Made by a program: the position numbers and the translations under genes. Under the pieces are notes generated by a model. It saw nothing but the letters and a program-made list of their open reading frames with translations. It made no database searches and was not told where the DNA came from. Source: Prorocentrum cordatum (lineage: Eukaryota > Sar > Dinophyceae > Prorocentrales > Prorocentraceae). From it: a stretch of DNA of 64,000 bases. Below, piece by piece: positions 50,804-61,830 of this stretch; position 1 is the stretch's first letter; each line of letters opens with the position of its first letter. The stretch covers positions 189,407-253,406 of the forward strand of contig CAUYUJ010020704.1 in NCBI GenBank assembly GCA_963575745.1. Direction: 5' to 3'.

Positions 50804-50890
50804 CTGACGAAGATCACGAGGTGCGGGATCTGCAAGGAGAAGGGACACTGGCATCGCGAGTGTCTGGAAAAGGGTGGACCCAAAGACACT
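50804..50890 (+). pseudogene. copia Gag zinc knuckle (CCHC)
   Basis: Reads RCGICKEKGHWHRECLEKG: CX2CX4HX4C at 50822-50863, the classic nucleic-acid-binding knuckle. It lies in yet another frame than the preceding acidic region. Confidence 0.9.
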
Positions 50891-50989
50891 CGGGCCAAAG
50901 GCCGCGCGGTCTCGGCCTATGCCTTCGTGGGATGCACGCTGGGAGAGCAGGAGGCCAAACCCGCGACGTGCGAGATGATCGAGATTGGA

Positions 50990-51354
50990 CCAAGATCGAC
51001 GAGGAGCTGGGGTGCCAGGACGTCTACCTGGTGGCTCGCGGCACCCAGGGCCTGGTGGACCCCGGTGCCGGGAGTGATCTGGTGGGCCTGGCTGCCTTGA
51101 ATCGGGGGTCGCACGCCTCGGCGGAGGTAGGACTTCGCTTCGAGGTCACCCCGAAAGAGCACCAGCGACCTCGGGCGGCTCACGGTGTAGGTGGGCCTGC
51201 CAAGGTGGTCTCCTCCGTGCTTTTCCCTCTGCGCCTCGGCCAGGTTTGGGGCGTCGTAGAAACCGCGATCCTCAAGAATGAGGTGCCGCGCATCCTCAGC
51301 GTGAATATGCTGGATTACCTCGAGCGTGTAATTAGCCCCCTCAGAATTTTATGA
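50990..51354 (+). pseudogene. copia aspartic protease (DPGA active site)
   Basis: GLVDPGAGSDLVG (Asp codon 51058-51060) stands in place of the usual D(S/T)GA, and ILKNEVPRILSVNML follows as the distal conserved block. The protease processes the polyprotein. Pro at the second active-site position is unusual; as I recall it also occurs in other dinoflagellate copia proteins. A stop follows at 51352. Confidence 0.7.
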
Positions 51355-51930
51355 AGTCGAGGTTCTTGCAGAAGACGATCAGTCTGAACCGTCTTGGCTC
51401 GGGGCACAGGATGGCCGACATAGTTTTGCCGTTGCAGATGCCTCTGGAGATCCCCGAGTCAGCCTTGAAGCGCTATCCTTTTTTGACGAAGGACTCTTTT
51501 GTACACAAGGGTGGGGACCCTCAAGAGATGCTGGCTTCCGGAGCCCTGCGCAAGTACATGTTCGACTCCCTCATCCCCCTCACTACAGTGTGCCCCCTTG
51601 TCTTGGGTCATTACTTCGGGGAGCTCGAGGGGATCCTCGGGTGGGCCCTCGCGGCCCTCCTCGCGGTCATGCTCAGGATCGTCGGGTCGCAGGCTCAGCT
51701 AGCGTCTCCTAGACCAGCCCAGGGCTTAGAATCAACGGAGAGAGCTAAGGCGCCGTACGACAGGGCTGACCAGGAGATGATGAGCCGGCGCTGCGTCGAG
51801 GGACGATTCGAGGCACCCCTGGTGACTGCGGGCACCGTAGCCATCGGCTCAAACGTCAGGAGCAATTCGCAGTCAGCTTGCTTGCCGCTCAGACCCACAG
51901 TCTCCCTCCAGTGTCTTCGTTACGACAACG
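51355..51930 (+). other. copia internal region, nothing recognised
   Basis: An open frame continues (KSRFLQKTISLNRLGSGHRMADIVLPLQ...), perhaps the end of the protease module; no other domain. Confidence 0.4.
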
Positions 51931-53397
51931 ATGGTTGGGGGCCACGTGCTGGCGTTCGCGGCAATGCTCGGGCCCGCGCAGGCGGGCAAGAACGACAAGA
52001 ACAAGAACAAGCAGCCAGTCGCCAAGGAGGCTACCGAGGCGTATTTGGCCGAGCTGAGGGAGGCGCAGCGCCTCCTCGAGATGGCGGGCGGCGCTCGACC
52101 AGCAGCCACGGCAGCCTCCGACTCAGAGACAGGCGCGTCAGGTCCCGGAGTCGAGGGGCCACCTCCAGGACACCCAGGGGTTCCGATGGCGTGGGCAGCC
52201 AGCAGCTCAGGAGCAGCGGCCTCGTCACCCGGGACCGTGCCAGCGTTCGCGATGGCAGCGCCTCCGGCTTCCGCGGGCGCGCCCCCCCAGGTCGCGGCGC
52301 CGCCGACGATGCCGGCAGCGGAGTTCGGCATCGGGAGACCCAGCTGGCAGGGCCATGGAGCGATGGCACCCTCGATGGGGGCCATGCCGGCAGCCTCCGG
52401 GGATCCCTGGGCGGGCAGCCCGACGGCACCTACCAAGCCCCACCCGCTTGCGAAGCCCGACCCCAGGACGGGCAGGGTGCCGGGATAACGACCCTCTCCG
52501 ACGCTCGGACCGCTCGCCGACGCTCCAGGAGCACCGCCGACGAAGCCACCACCTGTGGTCAACTGTCAGCACCCGAGTTCGGCGATTCGGTACTACGGGA
52601 ACCAGTGGGGAAGCGGGTCGAAGTGCACGGCATGTGGGCAGAGGCTGACCTGTATTACAGCGACGCCACGCGATGCACAAGATCAAGCAGACCGACCTCA
52701 GGCAGCAGCAGAGGCGGCTCGCTCGGCGGCAGCCAATGCTCAGCGGGTGGTCGAGATGCCCCAGGAGAACCGAGGCGCTTTTGTCCAAGGAGCGGCCGCC
52801 CTGAACACGGTGAATGCGCTCAGTGCTCATCTGCAGTCACTCCAGTGGACACTCCAAGCAGTGCCCGAGGGCGGGCGGGCGCTCGGGAATGTTCAACAAG
52901 TACTGGATCAGATGATTCAGTATGCCATCAGCGCTCAGAATCAGCCGACGCAGGTAGAAGAAGGACTGGCTCAGATCCATCAGGGGATCGCGCACATCAG
53001 GCGCATCCTGAACACCATGGAGGACTTCGGGGAAAGCCTGGACTTCATCCAGACGTCGCTGGACAACCTCCACAACAACACGGGCACGCTCCAGGGCGCG
53101 GTGGGCCAGCTGATCCAGATGATGGCGCAGGTGGGGGCGGCAGTAGCATCGCTGGTCCACTCGGGGAACATTGCGACCTACGGGTCGGGAGCGGTCGAGC
53201 AGCGGGGGGCCAGGCTCTCAGGGGCCGCCTCAGGAGGACGGGAGCGGCCCAACTACGACGACGACCCCTCCGACGGCCGAGGCCGACGGATCAGCGACGA
53301 CGCCCTCGACGACCTCGACCGGGCCAGGGATTCGCGACTGGGGCCTGATCTGAGGGACTCAGCCCAGGTTTTCATGACTAGCTTTCAGAGGCCCTGA
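51931..53397 (+). pseudogene. copia accessory module: zinc-like motif plus coiled coil
   Basis: One frame with a single stop (52486). The first part is Ala/Pro-rich after a basic start (GKNDKNKNKQPVAKEATEAYLAELREAQRLL). After the stop comes a zinc-like motif, NCQHPSS...GNQWGSGSKCTACGQRLTC (52558-52650). A long helical segment follows (AAEAARSAAANAQRVVEM, LSAHLQSLQWTLQAV, VQQVLDQMIQYAI, IAHIRRILNTMEDF, LDNLHNNTGTLQGAVGQLIQMM) with heptad-like spacing. This is not part of standard copia. It may mediate multimerisation or nucleic-acid binding; function unknown. Confidence 0.6.
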
Positions 53398-53630
53398 CTG
53401 CAGCCCCCCAGGACATCTGCGCCGAAGCTTTCGGCAGATTTCTCTCGGCACCGCAGTTCGTTTCGAGAGTCAGAGAAGGAAGGTGTAGAGTGCAAGTGCG
53501 AGCACTCGTGTTCCCATCCCTCCGTCGCGCTCTCGCCCTCTCACTGTTTTCCTGTATGTTTCTCTCTCCCTTCCTCCTACCCAGCGCCGGCGAGTCTGTC
53601 TGAGCACGAGGTCCTGCGGCTTGACGGAGA
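53398..53630. other. copia internal region without domain
   Basis: Pyrimidine-rich; probably linker. Confidence 0.3.
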
Positions 53631-53631
53631 T

Positions 53632-54380
53632 TTGTGGAACGATGATCACGAGGTTTCATGCGCTAAGCGAGTCAGAAAAGCTCTCGAGCGAGGCGCAGGT
53701 GCGAGCCTTGGGGCCCAAGGGGGACCTTCCGAGGACTCGAGAGCCCCCCATGTGGGTTTCAGTTATAAGGCCAAGACCACCTTCCTCGAGGTTTTCTCGC
53801 CCCCTAGGATTGTCTCTGAAGTCCAAAGACGCGGAGGGTCTATGGGACCTCAGCCTAGTCGCGATAGGGCCATCGGGTGGGACTCGTCTAGGCCGGGAGA
53901 TGTCCGGGAACTGCGAGAGCAGATATCTCGCGAGAAGCCCGAAGTGATATGGCTTAGCCCAGGATGTAGGGTGTTCTCTGCTATCAATCGTTTAAACCGT
54001 GATCGCCGGAATCCCGAACGATGGCACAGCGAGGTCATGGCCGGTCTCAGGGATCTAGTGCTCTGCATGGAGATCGCTCAGCATCAGCACGGCTTAGGCC
54101 GTTACTTCGCCTTTGAACATCCTCAGTGCGCGAGTTCATGGGCCTCAGAGGTGGTCAGCCTAGTTTCAGCCCTTCCAGGGGTTCACCGACTAGAGTCGAC
54201 ATGTGCTGCTTCGGGATGCAGGTCGACTCCCGCGGGGTCAATAAGAAACCTACTGGCATCTTGACCAATCACCCAGGTCTGATCCGGGCCCTGAGCGGTC
54301 ACCTGTGCACCGGAGAGCACAGACACGCGATCCTCGAGGGTAGCCGTCAGACATCCAAGGCAGCTCGATATCCCCTCAAG
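53632..54380 (+). pseudogene. copia methyltransferase-like module (frameshifted)
   Basis: Blocks in order: IGWDSSRPGDVRELREQI, KPEVIWLSPGCRVFSAINRLNRD, GRYFAFEHPQCASSW, and after a frameshift near 54190 MCCFGMQVDSRGVNKKPTGILTN, HRHAILEGSRQTSKAARYP. The SPGCxxFS block resembles the PPCQxFS motif IV of cytosine-5 methyltransferases, with the first Pro pair broken. The same order (SPP, HP, SW, C-x-x-G, KPT) recurs in the retrotransposon tail at 44241-45014. Whether any such domain methylates DNA cannot be told from sequence. Confidence 0.55.
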
Positions 54381-54599
54381 TTTGCGAAGCTTGTTGCTCG
54401 CGCGGTGACAGAAAAGTGGAGCGGGGCGGATCAAGGTAAGAAGGCCGCGTGGGCCGAGCTCATGGAGTCTGCGTTCCCGGAGGGAGCGGCGGAAGGAAGG
54501 GCCCCCGAGGCGGAAGCTGAAGCGGAAGAGGAAGACCGACTGTCTGAGGATAGCGGCGACGAACCAGAGACTCGAGGAGCTGGGCCCAAGAGGGGGCCA

Positions 54600-55760
54600 G
54601 AGAGGCCAGACGTGGAGGCTTCTGAAGAAGAAAAAAGGCTGCTGTATAAGCTTCCCGAGTCTAGGAAATTCTACCGAGTGCTGCGAGCGGGGGGGGGTCA
54701 AGAGGCACCTGGTCCGATGGGCGCGTGACAAATTCAAGTGCTCAGAGCGAGCTGAGCGTCGACGCACGGGGGCTCATCGCAAGGTCGCCCTCCCACGCAC
54801 GTTTCGATTTAACCGCATCGTGGGCGTGGATCTCTTTTATATTGAGTTCCTGGGGGTCACGCACCCATTCCTCAACATGGTCGACCACGGCTCGAACTTG
54901 CAAGTGTGCGCGCGGCTGGCCAACGCTCGAGCCGCCACGGTATGGAGTGCGTTTGTCTCATTCTGGATTAGGCCTTTCGGGGCTCCCCACTTTCTTCTGA
55001 GTGACGGGGGTTCGGAGTTTCACGAGCGTTTTGCCCGCGGTCCCGAACAATGGGGAGCGATGCATCACATGTGCGATGCCGACTCCCCGTGGCAAAACGG
55101 ACGTGTGGAGCGCCACGGGGGGTGGATCAAGGAGCGTGTTCGGTCCGAGATTGAGGCAGGATCAGCTGCGCCCAGCAGTCTCGAGGAGCTGGACGTTCTC
55201 ATACATGAGCTTACAGCTCATGAAAAAACAGATTCTGGCACAGGGGCGGATTCTCGCCTCTCCAACTGGTGTTCGGAGAAAATCCACGCCTCCCCCATGA
55301 TCTTTTGTCAGGCGATGCTAAGGCCGTGCCAGGTTGGCAGGACATGACTCTTCCCCCGTCAGAACTCGACTCGGCAGGCGCCGAGTTTGCCGGGGCCCAA
55401 AACGTTCGAGCTGCCGCCAGAAGGCTGGCAATAGAGGTCGCCTCCCGCGAGGAAATCAGCCCGGCCTCGAAGGCCAGGACACCCACGTTGAAGGGGTTCA
55501 CTCCGGGGCAGTGGGTGTTCGTGCGGCGGCTCATGAGCCGCCTGTCGTCTCGCGCCGACAGCCTGGGCCGACGTCGTGACGGATGGTGCGGACCTGGTGT
55601 CGTGGTGCTGTGTGAAGGCGGTACCGTGTGGGTTGCCGTGCGCGCCTGCCTTTGGAAATGCTCGATTGAACAGATTCGCCTTGCCTCCCCTGCGGAAGAG
55701 TACGGCATCCAAGTCGCCCAGAGTCCGCAGTGGCAGGAGTTGCTGACCCAGGCCCGTGCC
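54600..55760 (+). pseudogene. copia integrase (frameshifted)
   Basis: The N-terminal zinc region is degenerate (LLYKLPESRKFYRVLRAGGG, then HLVRWARDKFKCSERAE after a frameshift near 54700). The catalytic core is readable: IVGVDLFYIEF (Asp), FLLSDGGSEF (Asp), SPWQNGRVERHGGW (Glu), a full DDE triad. A further frameshift near 55215-55270 leads to the C-terminal part (GENPRLPHDLLS, GWCGPGVVVLCEGG, LWKCSIEQIRLAS), the usual GPG barrel. Integrase inserts the cDNA in the nucleus. The core residues are all present; only the frame is broken. Confidence 0.85.
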
Positions 55761-56780
55761 AGAAGGGCCACTGCTGTTGACGTGCAACGAGAAGGGCCTC
55801 CCCCAGACCAGGCCTGGGATGAGGCGACCCGCGTGGAGCCTGATTCGGCCCCTCAGGTCCTTGGCGGGCCAGTGGTGAGCCCCGAACCCGAAGCCCCCCT
55901 TTCCGGTCCTCCTCCCTCGGTCCTGGGTCCGCCTCCTCTTACTCCTCCTCCATTTTCCTTTCCCCCTCTGTCCCGTCCCAGGGTGTCCGGACCAGAGGCC
56001 AGAGAGTCCGGTGCCGGGTCAGTGCCCGCTCAGGTGGGATCCGAGAGAGCGAGGCCCCCGTCGGTCCAAGAGGAAGACAGCGAACCCCAAGGCACTCCTG
56101 AGGGATCTGCGCCCGGCAGGTCCAGAGTCACGTCTGGTGAAGAGCTGGGGGTTCCCGAGGTGTCAAGGCCCGAGGCTTCAGAACCCTCACCTCCTCCTCC
56201 TCTCCCTGCCTCTTCTTCTCCTCATCCCGTTCCCTCGGCCGTCCCATCCCTTCAGCGACGCCGATTAGAGCAGCCGAGTAATGTTCCGGCGTGCGTCAGG
56301 AGAGTTCGAGAGGAGGCGGGGGCGCGTCTCCGAGCGGCCAGCAGCCCTCCTGAAGTTAAGAGGCTGCGAGTGGACGAGCCTTCTTCGCTCCTCCCGGGGG
56401 CCCCCTCCTCCTCCTCTCCGCCTCTTCTTTCTTCTCCCCCTCCGGCTTTGGCCAGCTCTGCTCCCCCGGGAGTTTCTCCCTCGGACCCGCGCCCCGGCGC
56501 CGAGGGCGGCGAGTCCGGTCGAGGACCTATCGCGACCGGGCGGGAGCCCAGGCGATCAGTGGGCGACATCATCCAGAGCTTGGAGCGGGGCGAGCGCCCG
56601 CGGAGTCGCTCCCCGCCGGGGACAATCATGGAGGAGGGAGGCTCGGAGGATTTCTTTCTCTCCCCGGTCGGTGGTGGTTTGGTTGGTGATTCCGGCCTCC
56701 AGGCCAGGCCGTTGCGTTGTCACCTTCAGGGTTGGAGTGGAATCGAGGGCCTCGGAGACGGGTCATTTGCGGCGAGTAGA
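55761..56780 (+). other. copia proline-rich linker between integrase and reverse transcriptase
   Basis: In frame with the integrase C terminus and the reverse transcriptase start; low-complexity Pro/Ser/Glu sequence, common at this place in copia polyproteins. Confidence 0.7.
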
Positions 56781-57600
56781 GGCGGCCAGGTTTTACTCAA
56801 GAGCCTCTCTCCTGACGAAAGGGCGAAGTTCGCGGTGTCAGATGCAAAAGAGTGGCAAGCCGTGATGGGCGCCGGAGCCACCGAAGTGATCCCTCCGGAT
56901 CGGGCTCGAATCGCGAGGAAGACTCAGTCAGACCGCATTATCACGAGCCGCATGGTGCGGCGGTGGAAGCCGGTGGAGGGAACCTTCAAGGAGCCAGAAG
57001 CAAAATCCCGGTGGTGTGTCCACGGACACCGGGACCCTGATTCAGGATCACTTCAGGTCTCTATGCGCCTACGCCACAGACCTCGAGCATTATGATGTTT
57101 CTGCAAGTGCTGATGAACGTCGGCCTCCTTGCGGACATAGCCGACGTAAAGAAAGCATTCTGCCAGAGCGACCCCATGACGAGATCCCAAGGGCTCATCT
57201 ACGTCGAGCCGTGCGAGGGGATCGACCTTCTCGAAGGTTCCCTCATCCTGCTCCGTGTAAACGTGCGCGGCCTCGATGATGCGCCAGTTGCCTGGCGCAG
57301 AACAGTTGTTAGGTTCCTCGAGGAGAATGGGTTTAAACGATCGTTGCTGGAGCCATGCTGGTATTTGAGATATGGATCTGACGGGCAGATTTTGAACATG
57401 ATCCTGTTAGAGGTCGATGATTTTTTTCATCGGGTCCTCGTCGCCAGAAACCAGATCCTGGCTCAGAACGCAGCTGGAATCACGTTTTCGTTTCGGAAAG
57501 TACCGCGATTGCCAGGCCGGGTCGGTGGATTTTGCAGGACGAAGAGCGACGATCGGCAGGCAACGGGCAACTATTGATATGGACAAATTTCTCATTGAAG
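56781..57600 (+). pseudogene. pol: copia reverse transcriptase (frameshifted)
   Basis: The start AKEWQAVMGAGATEVIPPDRA and IITSRMVRRWKPVEG, EAKSRWCVHGHRDPD is typical of the copia enzyme. After a frameshift near 57090 come ADIADVKKAFCQSD (first catalytic Asp), VRGLDDAPVAWRRTV and ILLEVDDFFH (the YVDD-type Asp pair, here EVDD). A third frame continues from about 57417 (ETRSWLRTQLESRFRFGKY). Two frameshifts disable the copy; a stretch of about 70 residues around DPDSGSLQ is disturbed. Confidence 0.85.
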
Positions 57601-58577
57601 AAATCACGCCGTTGACGGTCGCCCGTGGTAGACTGACCCGCAAGGACGAGCCGCTGGACCACCATGAGTTTAAGGCCCTGAGATCACTGATCTACAAGTT
57701 CAACTGGGTCGGCCGCGAATGCCGACCAGAAGCCGCAGGTGTAGCCTCCATCCTGGCCAGTCGCTTGAAGGATCCGACCACGGGCGATCTCTTCCTCGCA
57801 AATAAGTCAGTTAGGCATTTGAGGTCTTCGACCTCGAGAGGCCTTATCATTTGGAAACTGAGCCCCGAGCATATGGCCTTTGCATCCTTTTTTTCAGACG
57901 CCGGCGGAGTGGGAGCGTTCGATGGCCTCACCGACGAGAGAGGCCTCCCTGTCGACCCCACGCAAGGCGCGTGGATGGTGCTTGCGACCGACCAGAGCCT
58001 GCTGGAGAACGCCTCAGTTAAAGCGTCCATCTTGGGCTGGCGCAGTTCAAAATTGCGTCGCAAAGTACCGTCGACTCTGGCAGGTGAAACCCTGGCATTG
58101 TCAGCCGCTGTTGCGGAGGTGGAGTTCTTACAGATTTTATACAGGGGCGCTGTTTTTCAAGATGTGGAGGTCCGGGACCCTCATCGCTGTTCGGATCCGT
58201 TTACGACAATCTGTCGTCGAGATTGTAGATTCGGAGCCCGTGAACAACAAGTTCATGTAGAGGACGCCAAATCGATATATGATACTATGATGAAAGATGG
58301 TCATGCGAGCGCCAAGGACAGGCGCACCGCACTTGACCTAGCAATAATATGCGAGGCACTCGAGAAGGCGAAGGGCAGAGTGAGGTGGATCCCGCATGGA
58401 AGGATGCCAGTGGACTCCCTCACCAAAGACGATATATCCAAGAGGAATGCCGCACTATTCGATCTTATGACGAGCGGGCGCTTCGTGCTGATCGATGAAG
58501 GTGCCGAGGTTGAGCGCCGGAGAGGGCGACCAGACCTCAAGAATCGTACCCAGGCTGCCTCTAGGAAGACCTTTTGA
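57600..58577 (+). pseudogene. copia RNase H and C terminus
   Basis: FSDAGGVGAFDG (Asp), STLAGETLALSAAVAEVEFLQ (Glu), VEDAKSIYD (Asp) and RWIPHGRMPVDSLTK (Asp) give the four acidic residues in copia spacing. The frame is uninterrupted from 57417 to the stop at 58577. The usual lead-in of the polymerase connection (LRSLIYKFNWVGRECRPE) precedes it. It removes the RNA template. Confidence 0.85.
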
Positions 58578-58854
58578 CGACCAGAATATGATATCTTGGA
58601 ACGAGTACGTTCTCCAGGCCTGCGTCCCAGGTGGTGGTGGTGGTGGTGTCCTCCCTTCCTCCTCTCCTCCCGTCTCCTCCGTTTCATATCCATTCCAATA
58701 ATCTCTGCTATCTGTTCCCGAGCTCCGTATGTTTTCCTGTTTCTCCCATATATGGGGGGCAGCCTCCAGGGCGTGTGGCTGCGACTGCCACGCCCAGGGG
58801 GGTCCAGCAGTAGAGGGAGCTAAACCTAGGAGAAAGTCCTATCCTGGAAGCATA
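58578..58854 (+). other. copia 3' untranslated region
   Basis: Includes CTC/GGT-rich stretch; AGGAGAAAG (58829-58837) is the nearest purine run to the LTR, a weak polypurine-tract candidate. Confidence 0.45.
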
Positions 58855-58967
58855 TGGACAATATATTCCACTAGTAGGTTTAGCACGTCAGAGATGTGTC
58901 ATGTTGTACCTGTGAATCGACACTTTGGCTCAAGGGAAAACAGTCTGCCAACGTTGCTGCTGCTACA
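58855..58967 (+). repeat. 3' LTR (113 bp)
   Basis: Same length as the 5' LTR with seven substitutions; TTTGGCTCAAG at 58924-58934. Confidence 0.93.
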
Positions 58968-58970
58968 ACA

Positions 58971-59140
58971 ATATAGCATATCATAGCCTAGCATAACACA
59001 GCGCAGCCGAACGTACCCTAGCATAGCATAGCGCAGCATAGCGCAGCATAACAATTCAAAACATATCATACCATAGCACAACGCAGCATAGCATAGCATA
59101 GCAGAGCATATCATAGCAAAGCGCAGCACAGCATCCACTA
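58971..59140. repeat. AGCAT satellite, right of the copia element
   Basis: AGCATAGCAT/AGCGCAGC units, the continuation of 48640-49050 after the copia insertion. Confidence 0.9.
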
Positions 59141-59215
59141 TTGCTGCTGCTAGTGTTGCTTTCCTAGAGGCTCCAATTCCTAAGTCGGGTCGCGCTGGGA
59201 TCATTTCGTTTTTTA

Positions 59216-59263
59216 TGTTTTTAGGCCTCCCGTGCTAAAACATAGCTCTCTGGAAGGTCAGGG
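59216..59263 (-). mobile_element. MITE-A end fragment
   Basis: Inverted copy of the left end of the element at 62691-62838, ending CTGGAAGGTCAGGG; the rest is absent. Confidence 0.6.
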
Positions 59264-59499
59264 AAGGCTCGGGGAACGAAGGACGACACAAACATTGACA
59301 ACTCGGGGGTCCGCGCGGGGTTTTCGGATCGGCGCTGGACCCCCCTGGCGGCGCCTGGCGGCGCCTCCCGTGTCCGCAGGTCTAGTGGTTGACACCAACA
59401 CCAATATCGGCGGCGTGCCTCCACCGAGGGAAGATGATCCCGATCCCGGTGATGGTGGTACGATTCGGGCTTCTAGGTGGCCGAAACATTACTCAAGGG

Positions 59500-59660
59500 C
59501 TCCCTCGAGGGCGCGAAGTTATTCGCGCTTCGCGCTTCGCGGTCCTCGTTCCTTCTCCCCCTCCTCCTCGTCCTCCTTTTCTCCCTTTGGGGGGGCGGCG
59601 CGAGGGCGCGAAGTTATTCGCGCTTCGCGCTTCGCGCAGCGCGAAGCGCGAACTTAGGAG
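59500..59660. repeat. Two copies of a GCGCTTCGCGCTTCGCG palindromic block
   Basis: CGAGGGCGCGAAGTTATTCG and the following GCGCTTCGCG palindromes occur at 59508-59545 and again at 59599-59656; the second copy is extended by its own inverted repeat. Confidence 0.7.
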
Positions 59661-60865
59661 CCCTTGATCGACACCGAAATCTAGTACCATCCTCCCTCGG
59701 GGGGCGCAGCCCCCTGTTTTGGTGCTGGTGCCCATTTCCAAGCCTCCAGAGCTCGTCCTGTCCTGGGGAGGCTCCCCCATCCCTGGAGTGGCCAAGCACC
59801 TCTGGGTGGCACGATGTCTCCTCCGCACCACGGCCCTGGCTTCCCCAATCCACGCCGGTTCTCGGGCCCATGGGACACTTTTTTGCATTCTACGTTCGCC
59901 GTGGACGTCCTAGGCAGCCTCGACCCACTCACAACTCAGTAGGGGAAAAACGCACAGACACCAATCACCGCTGATCCCCAGGAGAACATAAAGTACAGGA
60001 GGAGGGGGGCAAGACGGAAATTCCAGAACATGTGGAAAAAACAATTTGGGAATCTTGGGGTTTGTGTAAGTTTATGTGTATATGTGTGTGTGTGTGCCCC
60101 TGGGCCTCTTCGACACAAGCCCGGGACGGCCCCGCCTGTGGAACGTGCTTCTTCGACCATCGCTCTGTCCCTGTTGCGCCACTCTGGACACCATCATGGC
60201 CCCCGGCAGGGCTCATCTCGATCCTTCCGACTCGATCCGATTCGAATTCGATCGATACCCATTCCGATTTGATTCTATCTGGGATTCCGATAAGGATTCC
60301 GATTTCTCAGTGTAGGCCTGCTGCTCCACTTCTTCCCGGCTCGGCTGCTGATTTCCGCCGATCCGATCCCTTTCGATTGCCGATCCGACCTATCGATCCT
60401 CTGCTGGGATCTCCTGCTCTGGGCCCCTGGGCGCCACGCTCTGCGCGTCTGCGCGCCCCCCCCCACCCCTCGGTGCCAGGTCACAGCGTGGACGCCAGCG
60501 CGCACCACGAGCCGCCTCCGTCCCCCAGAGGCCTCAAAAACCGCCCGAAGACGGCCCAAGCGGTCCACAAGACCGTCCACGAGGGCCCCCCACACGGCCC
60601 TCTTGGGCGCCCAAGATCGCCCAAGAGGGCCACGAGAGGGGGAACACGAACCGACGCTTCGGGCCCTCCGCCCCAAGAGGCCCCCAGAGGAGGCCACTCG
60701 CCGGCCGCCGCCGTGGCCTCGACATCGTCTCCGCGCCAGCCGACGCGGCCCTGCCCACCGGCGCGCCGCGGCACCCAGCGACGGCCTGCCGGCTTCTGCG
60801 CTGCGCAGGCCACGGCACGCCGCCCCGGGGCCCGCGTGCCCCCCCCCGCCCCCCGCCCGCTCGGG
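59661..60865. other. No gene recognised
   Basis: Includes a (TG)n stretch at 60060-60100, a GATTCCGAT-type short repeat at 60230-60305, and GC-rich DNA. Open frames lack domains. Confidence 0.5.
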
Positions 60866-61015
60866 CCCTGACCTTCCAGAGAGATATGTTTTAGCACTGG
60901 AGGCCAAAAAACATGAAAAAGACTGAACGAACCAGCCTAGAACCAAGACGTAGAACAGCTCCAGGATAGGTTTGTAAGTCGCGTGCTATTTTTTAGCCCT
61001 CCTGGATGGTCAGGG
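60866..61015. mobile_element. MITE-A, copy 1 (150 bp)
   Basis: 14-bp terminal inverted repeats: CCCTGACCTTCCAG at left and CTGGATGGTCAGGG at right (one mismatch). Interior A/T-rich with TTTTAGCAC and GTGCTATTTTTTAG. Confidence 0.75.
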
Positions 61016-61640
61016 GGCTCTCGCTCTTGGTGGGGCCGCCAGCCCGCCCGGCCCGCCGCTGCGGTGCTGCCCCCGCGCCCGGCGGCGGCTGGCACAGGCG
61101 CGGCACTGCCGGCCCGGGCAGGCCAAGCGAGCCACGACGGCGCTCGCCCGCGCGGCGCCCCCCCCCCCCTCCCCTTCACCCCGTCGGCTCACTCACTTTC
61201 GGGCGCTCCGTGGCGCAGCTTGCCTCTGCGACTGCCTGGCCGCTTCGCGTTCCGTCGAGACGCTGACACAGGGACCGCCTTGGGCTCACGAGGGGCTCGA
61301 GTTTTCGGGCCGTTCCGTAAGTTTATGTCGTGGAACCTCTTTGTGGCCTAGGCTCGCCGTGGCCAAGAAAGCCCTTGCCTTCGTTCCATATTATGCGTTC
61401 CTTATGGTAGCACGATGACTATACGAAATTAGTGGGCGTGTCTAAATGGGCACCGCTCGCCTTTGCCGAGATGCCTCCATTACGGCCCTGATCGTCCTGC
61501 CCGGAGCTTGTGCGTCCGTGACAGACGATGCCCCGCGCGCCGCTTGTGGCTCCGCCACGTTGGCCGCCGAGGCTGACCGCGCTGCTCTGCGCAGGTCACT
61601 TCCATCCCACTCTGCTGCCCGCGGGTTAACCGCCACACTC
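61016..61640. other. No gene recognised
   Basis: GC-rich left half, mixed right half; no domain-bearing frame. Confidence 0.45.
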
Positions 61641-61642
61641 TA

Positions 61643-61830
61643 GGCCTCCCAGATTGGGTCTTCGTAGGTGGGGTCGGAGGATCGCGCCGCATCGCCGATG
61701 CGTCGGCGATTCATTTCGATGTGGAGCTCGATTTCCTCCACGCCGGCGTCGCCGATGTGCCGCCGACGTCGCCGATGCATCGTCGGTGCACCGGCGATGC
61801 GGCGCGATCCTCCGACCCCATCTACTCGGT
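61643..61830. mobile_element. MITE-B, copy 1, with a perfect 28-bp inverted repeat
   Basis: Starts GGCCTCCCA. 61670-61697 and 61792-61819 are perfect reverse complements; the interior is made of GATG(C)ATCGGCGA palindromes. The outer right end is lost. Confidence 0.7.

Larger units (their letters stand above)
49057..58967 (+). mobile_element. Ty1/copia LTR retrotransposon, 9.9 kb
   Basis: Two 113-bp LTRs, a primer-binding site, and domains in the copia order Gag - protease - integrase - reverse transcriptase - RNase H. Unusual extra modules lie between protease and integrase (51931-53397 and 53632-54380). At least six frameshifts or stops make this copy defective. It sits inside the AGCAT satellite (49050 left, 58971 right). 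The five bases next to the LTRs (GCAGA and ACAAT) do not match, so no target duplication remains. Confidence 0.92.
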
